This document shows, in pieces, positions 22,181 to 29,783 of a stretch of 31,632 nucleotides of DNA (position 1 is its first letter; every line of letters begins with the position of its first letter). This DNA is from GCA-003244245 sp964250265 (GTDB taxonomy: Bacteria > Actinomycetota > Actinomycetes > Mycobacteriales > Pseudonocardiaceae). The notes below the pieces were generated by a model, which was given only the letters and a program-made list of their open reading frames with translations, ran no database searches and was not told the origin of the DNA. The stretch lies in NCBI GenBank assembly GCA_964250265.1, contig CAXUFG010000028.1:1-31632 (forward strand), read 5' to 3'. A program made the translations under genes and the position numbers.

Positions 22181-23247
22181 GCGCGCCGACCCCGAGCCAG
22201 CACCAGCAGGAAAAATGGAGCTCCGACCATCGCGGTCAGGATGCCCAGCGGCACCTCGGTGGTGAACACCGAGCGCACCAGGTCATCGACCATCAGCAGG
22301 AAGATCGCCCCCAACAGGGCCGAGGAGGGTAGGGCCCAGCGCGCGTCCGGGCCGACGAGCATCCGGGCGACGTGCGGGATGACCAATCCCACCCACCCGA
22401 CCATCCCTGCGGCCGACACCGACGCCGCGGTCATCAGGGTCGCGCCGATGATCACAAACGCCTTGACGGTCCGCGGGCTCACCCCCATCGACGCGGCCTC
22501 GTCGTCGCCGAAGGACAGCACGTTCAGCTTCCACCGCAACACCAGCAGCGGGATCATCCCGACCACAATGGGGACGATGATGGGCAGCAGGTGCGCCCGG
22601 ATTGTCACCGTGTCCAGTCCTCCCAGCAGCCAGAAGGTGATCTGCGGCAGCTTGTTGTCCGGGTCTGCCAGATACTTGGTCAGCGAGATCACCGCAGAGC
22701 ATAGACTCGAGACCACGATCCCGGTGAGCACCAGGGTGAGGGTGGAGTCCCTACCGCACCCGACGGCGGTCCCCACGGCGTAGGTGAGCAGTACGGCCCC
22801 CAGACCAAGCGCAAACGCCATCAGCTGCACCTCTGCGATGCTCCAGGACAGCAGGATGCCCAGGGAGGCCCCGATCCCGGCGCCGCCCGATGCGCCGAGC
22901 AGGTCCGGGGAAACCATGGGATTACGGAACAGCGCCTGATACGCGCTGCCCGCAGCTGCGAGTGCCGCACCGATCAGGACGGCCGCGAAGATCCGCGGCA
23001 TCCGTACCAGCCAGATCGTGATGTCGTCCGCCCGGGGCACGGCCGCGGGATGACCGGTGAGATGGGCGATCAGGACGCGGAGGATGAACCCGGGCGAGTA
23101 GGTCGTCACACCGACGGCGAAGGACAACACGATCGACGCCAGCAGCACAATCGCGAGGACGGTGAGCGCCGGTAACCGCAGCCGTCGGCGCGGTAGCCTC
23201 ACCGGTCCCGCAATGCCGGAGACGTTGCCCGAGACGGTGGTGCTCAC
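22171..23247 (-). CDS. ABC importer permease, FecCD/BtuC family
   Basis: The product is a 358-residue inner-membrane permease with eight to ten hydrophobic segments starting at LPALTVLAIVLLASIVLSFAVG (about 29-50). Family landmarks are WLVRMPRIFAAVLIGAALAAAG, QALFRNPMVSPDLLGASGGAG, GDDEAASMGVSPRTVKAF and MVGWVGLVIPHVARMLVGPD. The GTG at 23247 overlaps the binding-protein TGA by 4 bases, and the C-terminus overlaps the ATPase start. It works as a homodimer with the ATPase. Confidence 0.9.
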   Translation of the reverse strand: MSTTVSGNVSGIAGPVRLPRRRLRLPALTVLAIVLLASIVLSFAVGVTTYSPGFILRVLIAHLTGHPAAVPRADDITIWLVRMPRIFAAVLIGAALAAAGSAYQALFRNPMVSPDLLGASGGAGIGASLGILLSWSIAEVQLMAFALGLGAVLLTYAVGTAVGCGRDSTLTLVLTGIVVSSLCSAVISLTKYLADPDNKLPQITFWLLGGLDTVTIRAHLLPIIVPIVVGMIPLLVLRWKLNVLSFGDDEAASMGVSPRTVKAFVIIGATLMTAASVSAAGMVGWVGLVIPHVARMLVGPDARWALPSSALLGAIFLLMVDDLVRSVFTTEVPLGILTAMVGAPFFLLVLARGRRAWA

Positions 23248-24371
23248 GTCGGGTTCTGGCCGGCCAGGATCCGGGTGGCCTGGTCGTCGGTGAGCCGGTA
23301 GTGCAGGAACCGGTCGTAGAAAATCTTGGTCTCCGTGACCATGTCCAGACCGGTGAAGTACTCGGGGTGCAAGGTCTTCGCGGCCCACTGGATCTGCAGG
23401 GCCTCCTCGATGCCATAGCGGTCCCAGTGCCACCCACCAGTGGGGTTGATGTACGCGCGGTGATTGCGCACCGCAGCGAGCTGGCTCCAGACCGGATCAG
23501 CGCTGAGCTTGTCCAGGGTCTGCTGACCGGTGTCGTTGGCGACGAACGCGCTGCTGGCGAGGATGATCAAGTCGGGGTTCCACTGCGTGACCTGCTCGGT
23601 GGACACCGGGCGCACGTTGCCCGAGACCTGGGCGGCATTGCGCCCGCCCGCGGCGGTAATCCAGGCGTCGATGATGCTGTTGGTGCCGTCCACGACCAGC
23701 GGGTTGAGCGAGTAGATGTGCAACACGCTGGGCCGTTGGGCTGTGGGGATGGTCGACGTCACCGAGGAGACCCTCGCCAGCGTGGCGTCCAGGTAGGAGT
23801 TGTACCGCTGCGCCTGGGTCCGGGCTTCGGGCCCCAGGACCTCGGCGGTGGTGGCCACCACCTTCTTCAGGTCCTCGTAGGTCTGGAAGCCCAGCTGCAG
23901 GGTGGGGATGCCCAGCTCGGTGCTCTTGGCGGCGATCTGGCTGCTCTGGTCTACGAACAACACGTCGGGCCGGGTTTGGGTGAGCTTCTCGGTATTGACA
24001 GTGGTGTTGGTGAAGACTGTCTGCGCCTTGTTCAGCGCCGGTTCGACGGTGTAGAGCCACGGCACCGACTCCGGTTTGAGAACCGTGGCGTCGATCTTGT
24101 CACCGGCGCCGAGCATCTGCACGACCTCGTTGTGCGCTGGCCAGGCGTCGGCGATGCGGGTGATGACGGTGGGAACCGTCACCCTCGCCCCGGTCGAGTC
24201 GGTAACCTGATGAGTGCTCGCGGTGGCGCTTGGTGTTCCGCCGCTGGGTGTGCCGCTGCTGGGTGTGCCGCATCCGGCGAGAAACCCCGTGAGGAGGCCA
24301 CCCACCACTGCCAGTGCGGTGATCTCACGGGATGAACGCATGCCGATCAGGATATGCCTCATATCGGGCAT
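23244..24371 (-). CDS. lipoprotein substrate-binding protein of the type II importer (MolA-like candidate)
   Basis: The product is a 375-residue Peripla_BP_2 protein with a lipoprotein signal (ITALAVVGGLLTGFLAGC), then a Ser/Gly/Thr-rich linker and DSTGARVTVPTVITRIADAW. The C-terminal GGWHWDRYGIEEALQIQWAAKTLHPEYF is typical of the iron-complex/BtuF/MolA superfamily. The ligand cannot be read directly, but the gene follows modA by 52 bases on the same strand. That suggests molybdate or tungstate, as in the Haemophilus MolBCA system. A siderophore or corrinoid ligand is the main alternative. I chose ATG 24371, with GGAGG 12 bases upstream; ATG 24341 is also possible. Confidence 0.8.
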   Translation of the reverse strand: MPDMRHILIGMRSSREITALAVVGGLLTGFLAGCGTPSSGTPSGGTPSATASTHQVTDSTGARVTVPTVITRIADAWPAHNEVVQMLGAGDKIDATVLKPESVPWLYTVEPALNKAQTVFTNTTVNTEKLTQTRPDVLFVDQSSQIAAKSTELGIPTLQLGFQTYEDLKKVVATTAEVLGPEARTQAQRYNSYLDATLARVSSVTSTIPTAQRPSVLHIYSLNPLVVDGTNSIIDAWITAAGGRNAAQVSGNVRPVSTEQVTQWNPDLIILASSAFVANDTGQQTLDKLSADPVWSQLAAVRNHRAYINPTGGWHWDRYGIEEALQIQWAAKTLHPEYFTGLDMVTETKIFYDRFLHYRLTDDQATRILAGQNPT

Positions 24372-24395
24372 TCGCGTCTTTTTCCTCCGATATCG
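24351..24395. promoter_or_regulatory. inverted-repeat sites around the binding-protein start
   Basis: GATATG-CCT-CATATC (24351-24365) is a perfect inverted repeat over the start-codon region, and CGATATCG (24388-24395) is a second palindrome sharing the GATAT core, beside the ribosome binding site. They may be operator sites for an internal promoter or mRNA structure. They do not match ModE, IdeR or DtxR consensus sequences as I know them. Confidence 0.35.
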
Positions 24396-24423
24396 AGACG
24401 CAGTTGCGGCACGAAGTCCGGCG

Positions 24424-25182
24424 TCAGGGCGCATCGAAGCCGGCGGTGGTCAGCACCTGGGCACCCGCCGGGCTCCGGACCAACGAGACGAACGAGTCAG
24501 CGAGGGCATGCCGGCGAGAGCCGCCCAACGCGACGATCGGATACGCACTCCTGGCCTGGTTGGCTTCCGGGAACGCGACCCCTTGAGTGCGGCCACCGCC
24601 GGCACGCACGTCGCTGATGTAGACGACGCCCGCGTCAGCGTCACCGGCCTCGACCTTGCTCAGGATCGTCCTGACATCTGGCTCCTCGCTCACCGGTTGC
24701 ACATCGACGCCGGTGAGTTTTTCGACGGTCTGCTCGGCGGCGCCGCACGGTACTTGCGGGGCGGCCACCACGACCGTCATCCCGGGCCTGGCGAGGTCGG
24801 CGAACCGGGTGACGCCCTTGGGGTTGCCCGGCGCCACCGCGATCTGCAGGGTGTTCCGCGCGAAGATCGCCGGCTTCCCGGCGGCCAGGCCGGCGCGGGT
24901 GACCGTGTCCATCGTCGCTGGGCTGGCCGTGGCGAAAACGTCGGCGGCTGCCCCATTAACGATCTGCTGCGCCAACTCAGGTGAACCGGCGAAGTCGAAG
25001 ATGACCTTCACTCCGGGGTTCGCCGCCTCGAAGCGTCGCCCCAGTTCGGTGAAGGTGCCGGTCAGAGACGCTGCGGCGAACACGGTAAGCGTGTGAGGTG
25101 TCGAAGCATCGGGTCGGGTCTGCGTCGAGCATGCAGTCACGGCCGACGCCAGAGCCAGCGAGATCAGCAGCCGGAGCCGCAC
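24424..25182 (-). CDS. modA: molybdate-binding lipoprotein ModA
   Basis: The product is a 252-residue ModA-family protein. A short signal ending in a lipobox (ALASAVTAC) precedes the mature domain LTVFAAASLTGTFTELGRRFEA, with FAGSPELAQQIVNGAAADVFATAS and EAGDADAGVVYISDV. These are standard ModA motifs for binding molybdate or tungstate. The GTG at 25182 is chosen because GGGAGA sits 6 bases upstream; the GTG at 25200 would put it inside the coding part. No modB or modC gene is present. The next genes, on the same strand, encode a full type II importer. The gap upstream is short and holds a 44-bp palindrome. Confidence 0.9.
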   Translation of the reverse strand: MRLRLLISLALASAVTACSTQTRPDASTPHTLTVFAAASLTGTFTELGRRFEAANPGVKVIFDFAGSPELAQQIVNGAAADVFATASPATMDTVTRAGLAAGKPAIFARNTLQIAVAPGNPKGVTRFADLARPGMTVVVAAPQVPCGAAEQTVEKLTGVDVQPVSEEPDVRTILSKVEAGDADAGVVYISDVRAGGGRTQGVAFPEANQARSAYPIVALGGSRRHALADSFVSLVRSPAGAQVLTTAGFDAP

Positions 25183-25235
25183 GATTCTTCTCCCGTCCAC
25201 TGAGAGGCGTGGTGATGCACCCGCTGGAGCCTAGG

Positions 25236-25279
25236 TCGTGAGTGGTATTCAGTGTCATGACACTGAATACCACTCACGA
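25236..25279. repeat. 44-bp perfect palindrome, repeat copy 2
   Basis: Bases 25236-25257 are followed directly by their exact reverse complement at 25258-25279, with no spacer. The outer half reads TCGTGAGTGGTATTCAGTG. The TGA stop of the dehydrogenase gene lies inside the right arm (TCG TGA). It nearly repeats the half-site of copy 1 (14856-14903). It can act as a terminator for the dehydrogenase operon and leaves almost no room for a separate modA promoter. Confidence 0.85.
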
Positions 25280-27046
25280 GTAGTCGCGGAACCCTTTGCG
25301 GGTTTTGCGGCCGAGGAGACCAGCGGTGACCAGGTGCTCAAGCAAGGGGGCCGGGGCGAAGCCGGGTTCGCGGAACTCCTGGTAGAGGCTGCGCTGGATG
25401 GACAGGGAGACGTCCAGACCGACCACGTCGAGCAGCGCGAAGGGGCCCATCGGCAGCGCCGCACCGACCTTCATCGCGGTGTCGATGTCATCGGCTGAGG
25501 CGTAGTGCGCCTCCAGCATCCGCACCGCGTCGTTGAGGTAGGGGAACAGCAGCGCGTTGACGATGAAACCGGCGCGGTCCCCGCAGCTCACCGGCACCTT
25601 GCCCAACGAGCGGGCGAGCTGGCGGGCGGTGGCGGCCACGTCGGCGGTGGTGGCGATGGTCGTCACCACCTCGACCAGCTTCATGATCGGGGCAGGGTTG
25701 AAGAAGTGCATCCCCACCACATCACCGGGGCGGGAGGTGGCAGCAGCGCACTCGACCACCGGCAGTGACGAGGTGGTGGTGGCCAGGATCGCGCCGGGCT
25801 TGCACACCTCGTCCAGGGTGGTGAAGATCCCGCGTTTGACGTCCAACTCCTCGGCTACCGCCTCGACCACCAGGTCGACATCAGCGAAGTCGTCCAGCGA
25901 GGTAGTGGTGGAGATCCGCCCGAGAGCGGCATCGCGGTCGGGTTCGGCGAGCTTGCCACGGTTAACGGCCTTGTCCAGCGAGCGGGTGATCGCCGCCACC
26001 GCCGCGTCGGTCCGGCTGGTGCTGCGGCCGCGGACGATCACGTCATGGCCGCCCTTGGCCAGGACCTCGACGATGCCGCTGGCCATGGTTCCGGTGCCCA
26101 CCACACCTACCGCGCCGATCGGGCGGGTCTCGACGCCGGCCTCCCCCTCGGCGGGAGTGGCGGCGTCGGGCACCACAGTGGAGGAGTCCTGCCCCGCGTA
26201 GGTGTAGAAGCCGCGACCCGCCTTCCGGCCGAGCAGTCCGGCGGTGATCATCTGCTTGAGCACCGGCACTGGCGCGTGCAGCCGGTCCCGGGATTGGCGG
26301 TAGAGCGCGTCGAGGATCTCATAGGCGGTGTCCAAGCCGATCAGATCCAGCAGCGCCAGCGGGCCCATCGGGTACCCGCAGCCGAAGCGCATCGCGGCGT
26401 CGAGATCCTCCCTGCTCGCGTAGCTCTGCTCGAACATGCTGGCCGCGTGGTTGAGGTAGCCGAACAGCAGCCCGTTGGCGATGAATCCGGCCCGGTCCCC
26501 CACCACCACAGGTGTCTTGCCCAGCGACTCCGCGAGCGCGGTGACGTCGCTGATCACTTCTGGATCGGTGACCACCGTGCGAACCACCTCGACCAGCTTG
26601 AGCACCGGCGCCGGGTTGAAGAAATGCATCCCGATGACCCGGTCCGGCCGCTTGGTCTGCACCGCCAGCTCGGTGATCGACAAGCTCGAGGTGTTGGAGG
26701 CCAGCACGACATCGCTGTGCACAATCCCGTCCAGTTCGGTGAAGATCCGGCTCTTGAGATCCAGTCGCTCCGGCACCGCCTCGATGACGAGGCCCACGTC
26801 GGCCAGCTCGGCCAGTTTGGTGGTGAAGCTGATCCGGCCGAGCAACTCACGGCGGCCGGCCTCGTCGAGCTTCCCGCGCTCCAGGGCACGTCCGGTGGAG
26901 TGCTCGAGATGACCACGACCTCGGGCGACTCCGTGCTCATCCACCTCGACCGCCATCACCTCGAGCCCGGTGCGAGCGAGTACTTCGGCGATCCCAGCGC
27001 CCATGGTGCCCATGCCCACCACGCCGACCGTCTTGATCTGAGCCAT
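25274..27046 (-). CDS. tandem-duplicated 3-hydroxyacyl-CoA dehydrogenase
   Basis: The product is a 590-residue protein made of two complete 3-hydroxybutyryl-CoA dehydrogenase units (about 1-288 and 310-590) with no crotonase domain. Each has a Rossmann start (GMGTMG at 11-16; GTGTMA at 317-322), the motif MHFFNPAP with the catalytic His (141 and 447), LVEVV Glu (153 and 459), and DRAGFI with the substrate Asn (191 and 497). Unit 1 ends strand 2 with VEVD (acidic, NAD-type). Unit 2 reads VRGRS (basic, NADP-like), and its SNTSS motif is TTTSS. The ATG at 27046 has GGGAGG upstream and lies 14 bases after the aldehyde dehydrogenase stop, so they form an operon. It could act after the thiolase in the ethylmalonyl-CoA or butyrate route. 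Confidence 0.92.
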   Translation of the reverse strand: MAQIKTVGVVGMGTMGAGIAEVLARTGLEVMAVEVDEHGVARGRGHLEHSTGRALERGKLDEAGRRELLGRISFTTKLAELADVGLVIEAVPERLDLKSRIFTELDGIVHSDVVLASNTSSLSITELAVQTKRPDRVIGMHFFNPAPVLKLVEVVRTVVTDPEVISDVTALAESLGKTPVVVGDRAGFIANGLLFGYLNHAASMFEQSYASREDLDAAMRFGCGYPMGPLALLDLIGLDTAYEILDALYRQSRDRLHAPVPVLKQMITAGLLGRKAGRGFYTYAGQDSSTVVPDAATPAEGEAGVETRPIGAVGVVGTGTMASGIVEVLAKGGHDVIVRGRSTSRTDAAVAAITRSLDKAVNRGKLAEPDRDAALGRISTTTSLDDFADVDLVVEAVAEELDVKRGIFTTLDEVCKPGAILATTTSSLPVVECAAATSRPGDVVGMHFFNPAPIMKLVEVVTTIATTADVAATARQLARSLGKVPVSCGDRAGFIVNALLFPYLNDAVRMLEAHYASADDIDTAMKVGAALPMGPFALLDVVGLDVSLSIQRSLYQEFREPGFAPAPLLEHLVTAGLLGRKTRKGFRDYS

Positions 27047-27060
27047 CTCGCGCCTCCCAC

Positions 27061-28560
27061 TCAGCGACCGTAAAGGACCCGGACAATCCGCAGCAGCAAC
27101 CCCACCGCCCAGGCCGGGCGGTCGAAGGTGAGCACCGAAACCGGCGGACGGAATCGGCGGGAGGTGACCGCCTTGGCCCGGGTGAATTCGCGGAGACCGT
27201 CCGCGCCGTGGATCCGCCCGAACCCGGAGTCGCCGACGCCGCCGAAGGGCAACGCGGGTATCCCGGCGTAGGTGATCACGCTGTTGACCGCGACCATCCC
27301 GCACCGCAGCCGCGCGGCGATCTCCGCACCGCGGCGCGCGGAGAAGACCGAGGCGCCCAACCCGTAGCGACCGGCGTTGACCCGTTGCACCGCCTCATCC
27401 AAAGTTGCGACCCGGTGCAGCGTGAGGGTCGGCCCGAAGGTCTCCTCGGTCACCGCCGTGGAGGTCTCCGGGACGTCGATCAGCACCACCGGCTCCACGA
27501 AGGGCGGCCGAACCGACTCTGCACCACCGACGAGCGCCTTGCCGCCGCGGGCCATCGCGTCAGTGAGGTGATCGCGAATAACCTCGACCTGCTCAGGCCT
27601 GGTGATCGGGCCTATGTCCGCAGCGGGCTGGCCACCGACTCGCAGCCGCCGGGTCCGGGCGACGATCCGCTCGGTCAGTTCCTTGGCGACCTCCTCGACG
27701 ACGTACACCCGCTCCACCCCGATGCAGACCTGCCCGGCATTCATCATGGCACCCCAGACCGCGGCATCGGCAGCGGCGGCGAGGTCGGCATCCACGTCGA
27801 CCAGCAGCGCGTCGGTGCCCCCGCACTCGACCGCTATCGGGGTCAGCGTCTCGGCACAGGTCGCCATCACCTTCTTGGCGGTGGCGGTGGACCCGGTGAA
27901 TACCAGCTTGTCCACGCCGGCCCGGCACAGCGCCTCCCCGGTCTCCCCGAACCCAGTGACGACCTGCAGCAGCCGGTGCTCAGGCACCACCGCAGCGAGG
28001 CTTTCGGCCAGCGCGCGGCCCACTCCGGGGGTCAGCTCGCTGGGCTTGAAGACCACCGCGTTTCCGGCGGCGAGCGCGTAGCTGATCGAGCCCATCGGGG
28101 TGTGCGCGGGGTAGTTCCATGGTCCGATCACGCCGATCACGCCGTAGGGCTGGTACTCCACCGTCGATGCCTCCTGAAACATCAGCAGGCCCGATCCCAC
28201 CCGGCGGCGGCGCAGTACTCGCTCGGCGTTGCGCGCGGCCCAATCCAGGTGCGCAACCACGAGCACGCACTCCATCCGGGCGTCATCCCGCGGTTTGCCG
28301 GTCTCAGCGGTGATTAGCTCGGCAAGCTCGTCGATCCGCCGGGTCAGCGCCGAGCGCCAGGTCAGCAGCCGGCGGCGGCGTTGCGCGAACCCGAGCTCAC
28401 CCCACCACGCGGCAGCCTCCTGAGCGCGAGCAACAGCCGCACGCACGTCCGCCTCGTCACAGACCTGGTGGTAGTCGACGATCTCACCGGTCCGCGGATC
28501 AATCGATGCGAACCGGGCAGCCTCGGCACGGAGCTGGCCGCTGTTAGTGGTGTGAGTCAT
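27061..28560 (-). CDS. aldehyde dehydrogenase family protein
   Basis: The product is a 499-residue NAD(P)-dependent aldehyde dehydrogenase. The cofactor region is GVIGPWNYP and KPSELTP, the general base is Glu245 in VECGGTDALLV, and the nucleophile is Cys279 in NAGQVCIGVERVYV. EETFGPTL and the late motif PALPFGGVGDSGFGRIHG are in place. The variant ECGG instead of ELGG and the basic-hydrophobic C-terminus (WAVGLLLRIVRVLYGR) resemble the membrane-associated fatty or aromatic aldehyde dehydrogenase subgroup of actinobacteria. The natural substrate is unknown. It is the first gene of an operon with the duplicated hydroxyacyl-CoA dehydrogenase. Confidence 0.92.
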   Translation of the reverse strand: MTHTTNSGQLRAEAARFASIDPRTGEIVDYHQVCDEADVRAAVARAQEAAAWWGELGFAQRRRRLLTWRSALTRRIDELAELITAETGKPRDDARMECVLVVAHLDWAARNAERVLRRRRVGSGLLMFQEASTVEYQPYGVIGVIGPWNYPAHTPMGSISYALAAGNAVVFKPSELTPGVGRALAESLAAVVPEHRLLQVVTGFGETGEALCRAGVDKLVFTGSTATAKKVMATCAETLTPIAVECGGTDALLVDVDADLAAAADAAVWGAMMNAGQVCIGVERVYVVEEVAKELTERIVARTRRLRVGGQPAADIGPITRPEQVEVIRDHLTDAMARGGKALVGGAESVRPPFVEPVVLIDVPETSTAVTEETFGPTLTLHRVATLDEAVQRVNAGRYGLGASVFSARRGAEIAARLRCGMVAVNSVITYAGIPALPFGGVGDSGFGRIHGADGLREFTRAKAVTSRRFRPPVSVLTFDRPAWAVGLLLRIVRVLYGR

Positions 28561-28699
28561 ATCGATACCCCCGCGTCGGCCTACATCGCAGCCTAGGGGT
28601 CAGAACGACTGCAGCTCTACGCTCTGCGCGCTCGCAACTCGTTGGTCCACTGTGACGCAGCGAACTCCCGTCTTGGATGGCCCTCGCGAGGCGATGATG

Positions 28700-29413
28700 T
28701 TAGAAGAGCCGCATCTCGGTGCTCGGCATCCCGCGTAGTTCGTCGTAGTCAAGGACCACGCACCGGATACCGCGATCCTCCGCGAGGGTACGCGCTTGCG
28801 GAACGATGCTTTGAGCTGCGAGAACTCCCCCCACGGGGGCTAGCAAAGGGTCGCGGTTCAGTAGCTCCAAGTAACGGCTGAGCTGCTCAACAGCGTCGAT
28901 GGTCGCCTTGCGCTTGATCTCGACAGCATAGTGTCGCGGTCGCACGGAACCCGCGGGTTCGCGCCGGGTGATCTCCACCGTGACCGGCAGCCCGTCAGCC
29001 TCCCGGCACATCAGGTCGACCGGCCCGATCGCGGTGGGAAACTCCCGCCGCACCAGAGTCCAGCCCTTGCCCAGGGTGGTGACGTGTTCGGCGAGCAAAA
29101 CCTGCAGGTGTGCCTCCACCCCATCCTTGACCAGGCCCGGATCCACCCCGAGCTCATGGCGGGAGTCGTGCAGCACCTCGTCGATCTCGATGATCAACTG
29201 TTCACCGGCCCGGTTGGTGACTGTCCACCGTCCCGGCTGCTCGGTCAAGGTGCAGGGCGGGCTCATCCAGTTCAACGGCTTGTAGGCGCCGCCGTCGGCG
29301 TGCACGCTCACCGAACCGTCCGCCTTGACCAGCAGCAACCGCGGAGCCATTGACAGGTTCGCAGTCAGCCGACCCACATAGTCCACCTGGCAACGGGCGA
29401 TCACGAGGCGCAC
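28700..29413 (-). CDS. nucS: mismatch endonuclease NucS (EndoMS) with an active-site insertion
   Basis: The product is a 237-residue endonuclease that makes double-strand cuts at DNA mismatches and provides mismatch repair in actinobacteria lacking MutS/MutL. N-terminal motifs (LVIARCQVDYVGRL; AYKPLNWMSPPC) and C-terminal motifs (EQLSRYLELLNRD; RGIRCVVLDYDELRGM) are normal. In the nuclease site, Asp133 in GPVDLM and Glu147 have the usual spacing, but Lys is Thr in VTVEIT149. An extra 18 residues end in a second VEIKRK (Glu165, Lys167) ahead of Gln177/Tyr181. Known members are nearer 223 residues. The GTG start has TAGCGT 6 bases upstream, suggesting a leaderless start, and lies 9 bases after a crotonase remnant. 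Confidence 0.93.
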   Translation of the reverse strand: MRLVIARCQVDYVGRLTANLSMAPRLLLVKADGSVSVHADGGAYKPLNWMSPPCTLTEQPGRWTVTNRAGEQLIIEIDEVLHDSRHELGVDPGLVKDGVEAHLQVLLAEHVTTLGKGWTLVRREFPTAIGPVDLMCREADGLPVTVEITRREPAGSVRPRHYAVEIKRKATIDAVEQLSRYLELLNRDPLLAPVGGVLAAQSIVPQARTLAEDRGIRCVVLDYDELRGMPSTEMRLF

Positions 29414-29422
29414 GGGTGCACG

Positions 29423-29581
29423 CTAGCGCGTGCGCCGTGAGTGGCGACGCCCCGCGTCGGTGCACGCGTCACGCAGCTCGCCGAGGTGCTCAGCGGACAG
29501 CGCGTTGCGCCGCTCCGGCCGGCTCATCGTGATACGGACGGTGTCACGGTCCCGCTCGACCTTCAGCGCAGCAACGCCCAT
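29423..29581 (-). pseudogene. N-terminal remnant of an enoyl-CoA hydratase
   Basis: A 52-residue frame, starting MGVAALKVERDRDTVRITM and continuing SRPERRNALSAEHLGELRDACTDAG, matches the first 45 residues of crotonase-family proteins (the RPERRNALS motif is diagnostic). It then runs into an unrelated basic tail RRHSRRTR and stops 9 bases before nucS. A functional crotonase has 250 or more residues, so this is a truncated gene. The break falls at the sequence CGTGAGTGGC, which is also the outer end of the palindromic repeats in this window. Confidence 0.65.
29436..29445 (+). repeat. possible half-copy of the palindromic repeat
   Basis: CGTGAGTGGC is a 10-base match to the outer end of the palindromes at 14856-14903 and 25236-25279. 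No partner arm is found within 200 bases. It may be a scar or a chance match. It sits where the crotonase remnant loses its homology. Confidence 0.3.
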
Positions 29582-29783
29582 GCCTCGACAGTAACGCTGC
29601 ATCGTAGATCATCTGGCCGGGGCGCGAGCAAAGGGCGCCGGCCTGCGGCGTATTTCTGACGGGTAGGTGCGCCTCGTCTCCGCAGGAGGTCCTGGAAGTA
29701 CCGGTGACGGCCGGGTGCAGTCAGGTGGAGTCCGAGTGTCGGTGGCCTTGTTTAGCCGCAGAATTGTCGTCGAAGGAGACCCG

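Noticed and set aside
23301..24335. 344-residue plus-strand frame opposite the binding-protein gene
   Set aside because: It is antisense to a lipoprotein with a clear signal and family motifs, and has no domain of its own.
21395..25279. cobalamin riboswitch for the importer operon
   Set aside because: The gap upstream of modA is under 100 bases and is filled by a palindrome. No B12-box-like sequence (GCCACTG) is seen there, so B12 control of a corrinoid importer is not supported.
26045..27073. 342-residue plus-strand frame opposite the dehydrogenase gene
   Set aside because: It is antisense to a gene with duplicated catalytic motifs. Its long His/Gly/Asp-rich sequence has no family pattern.
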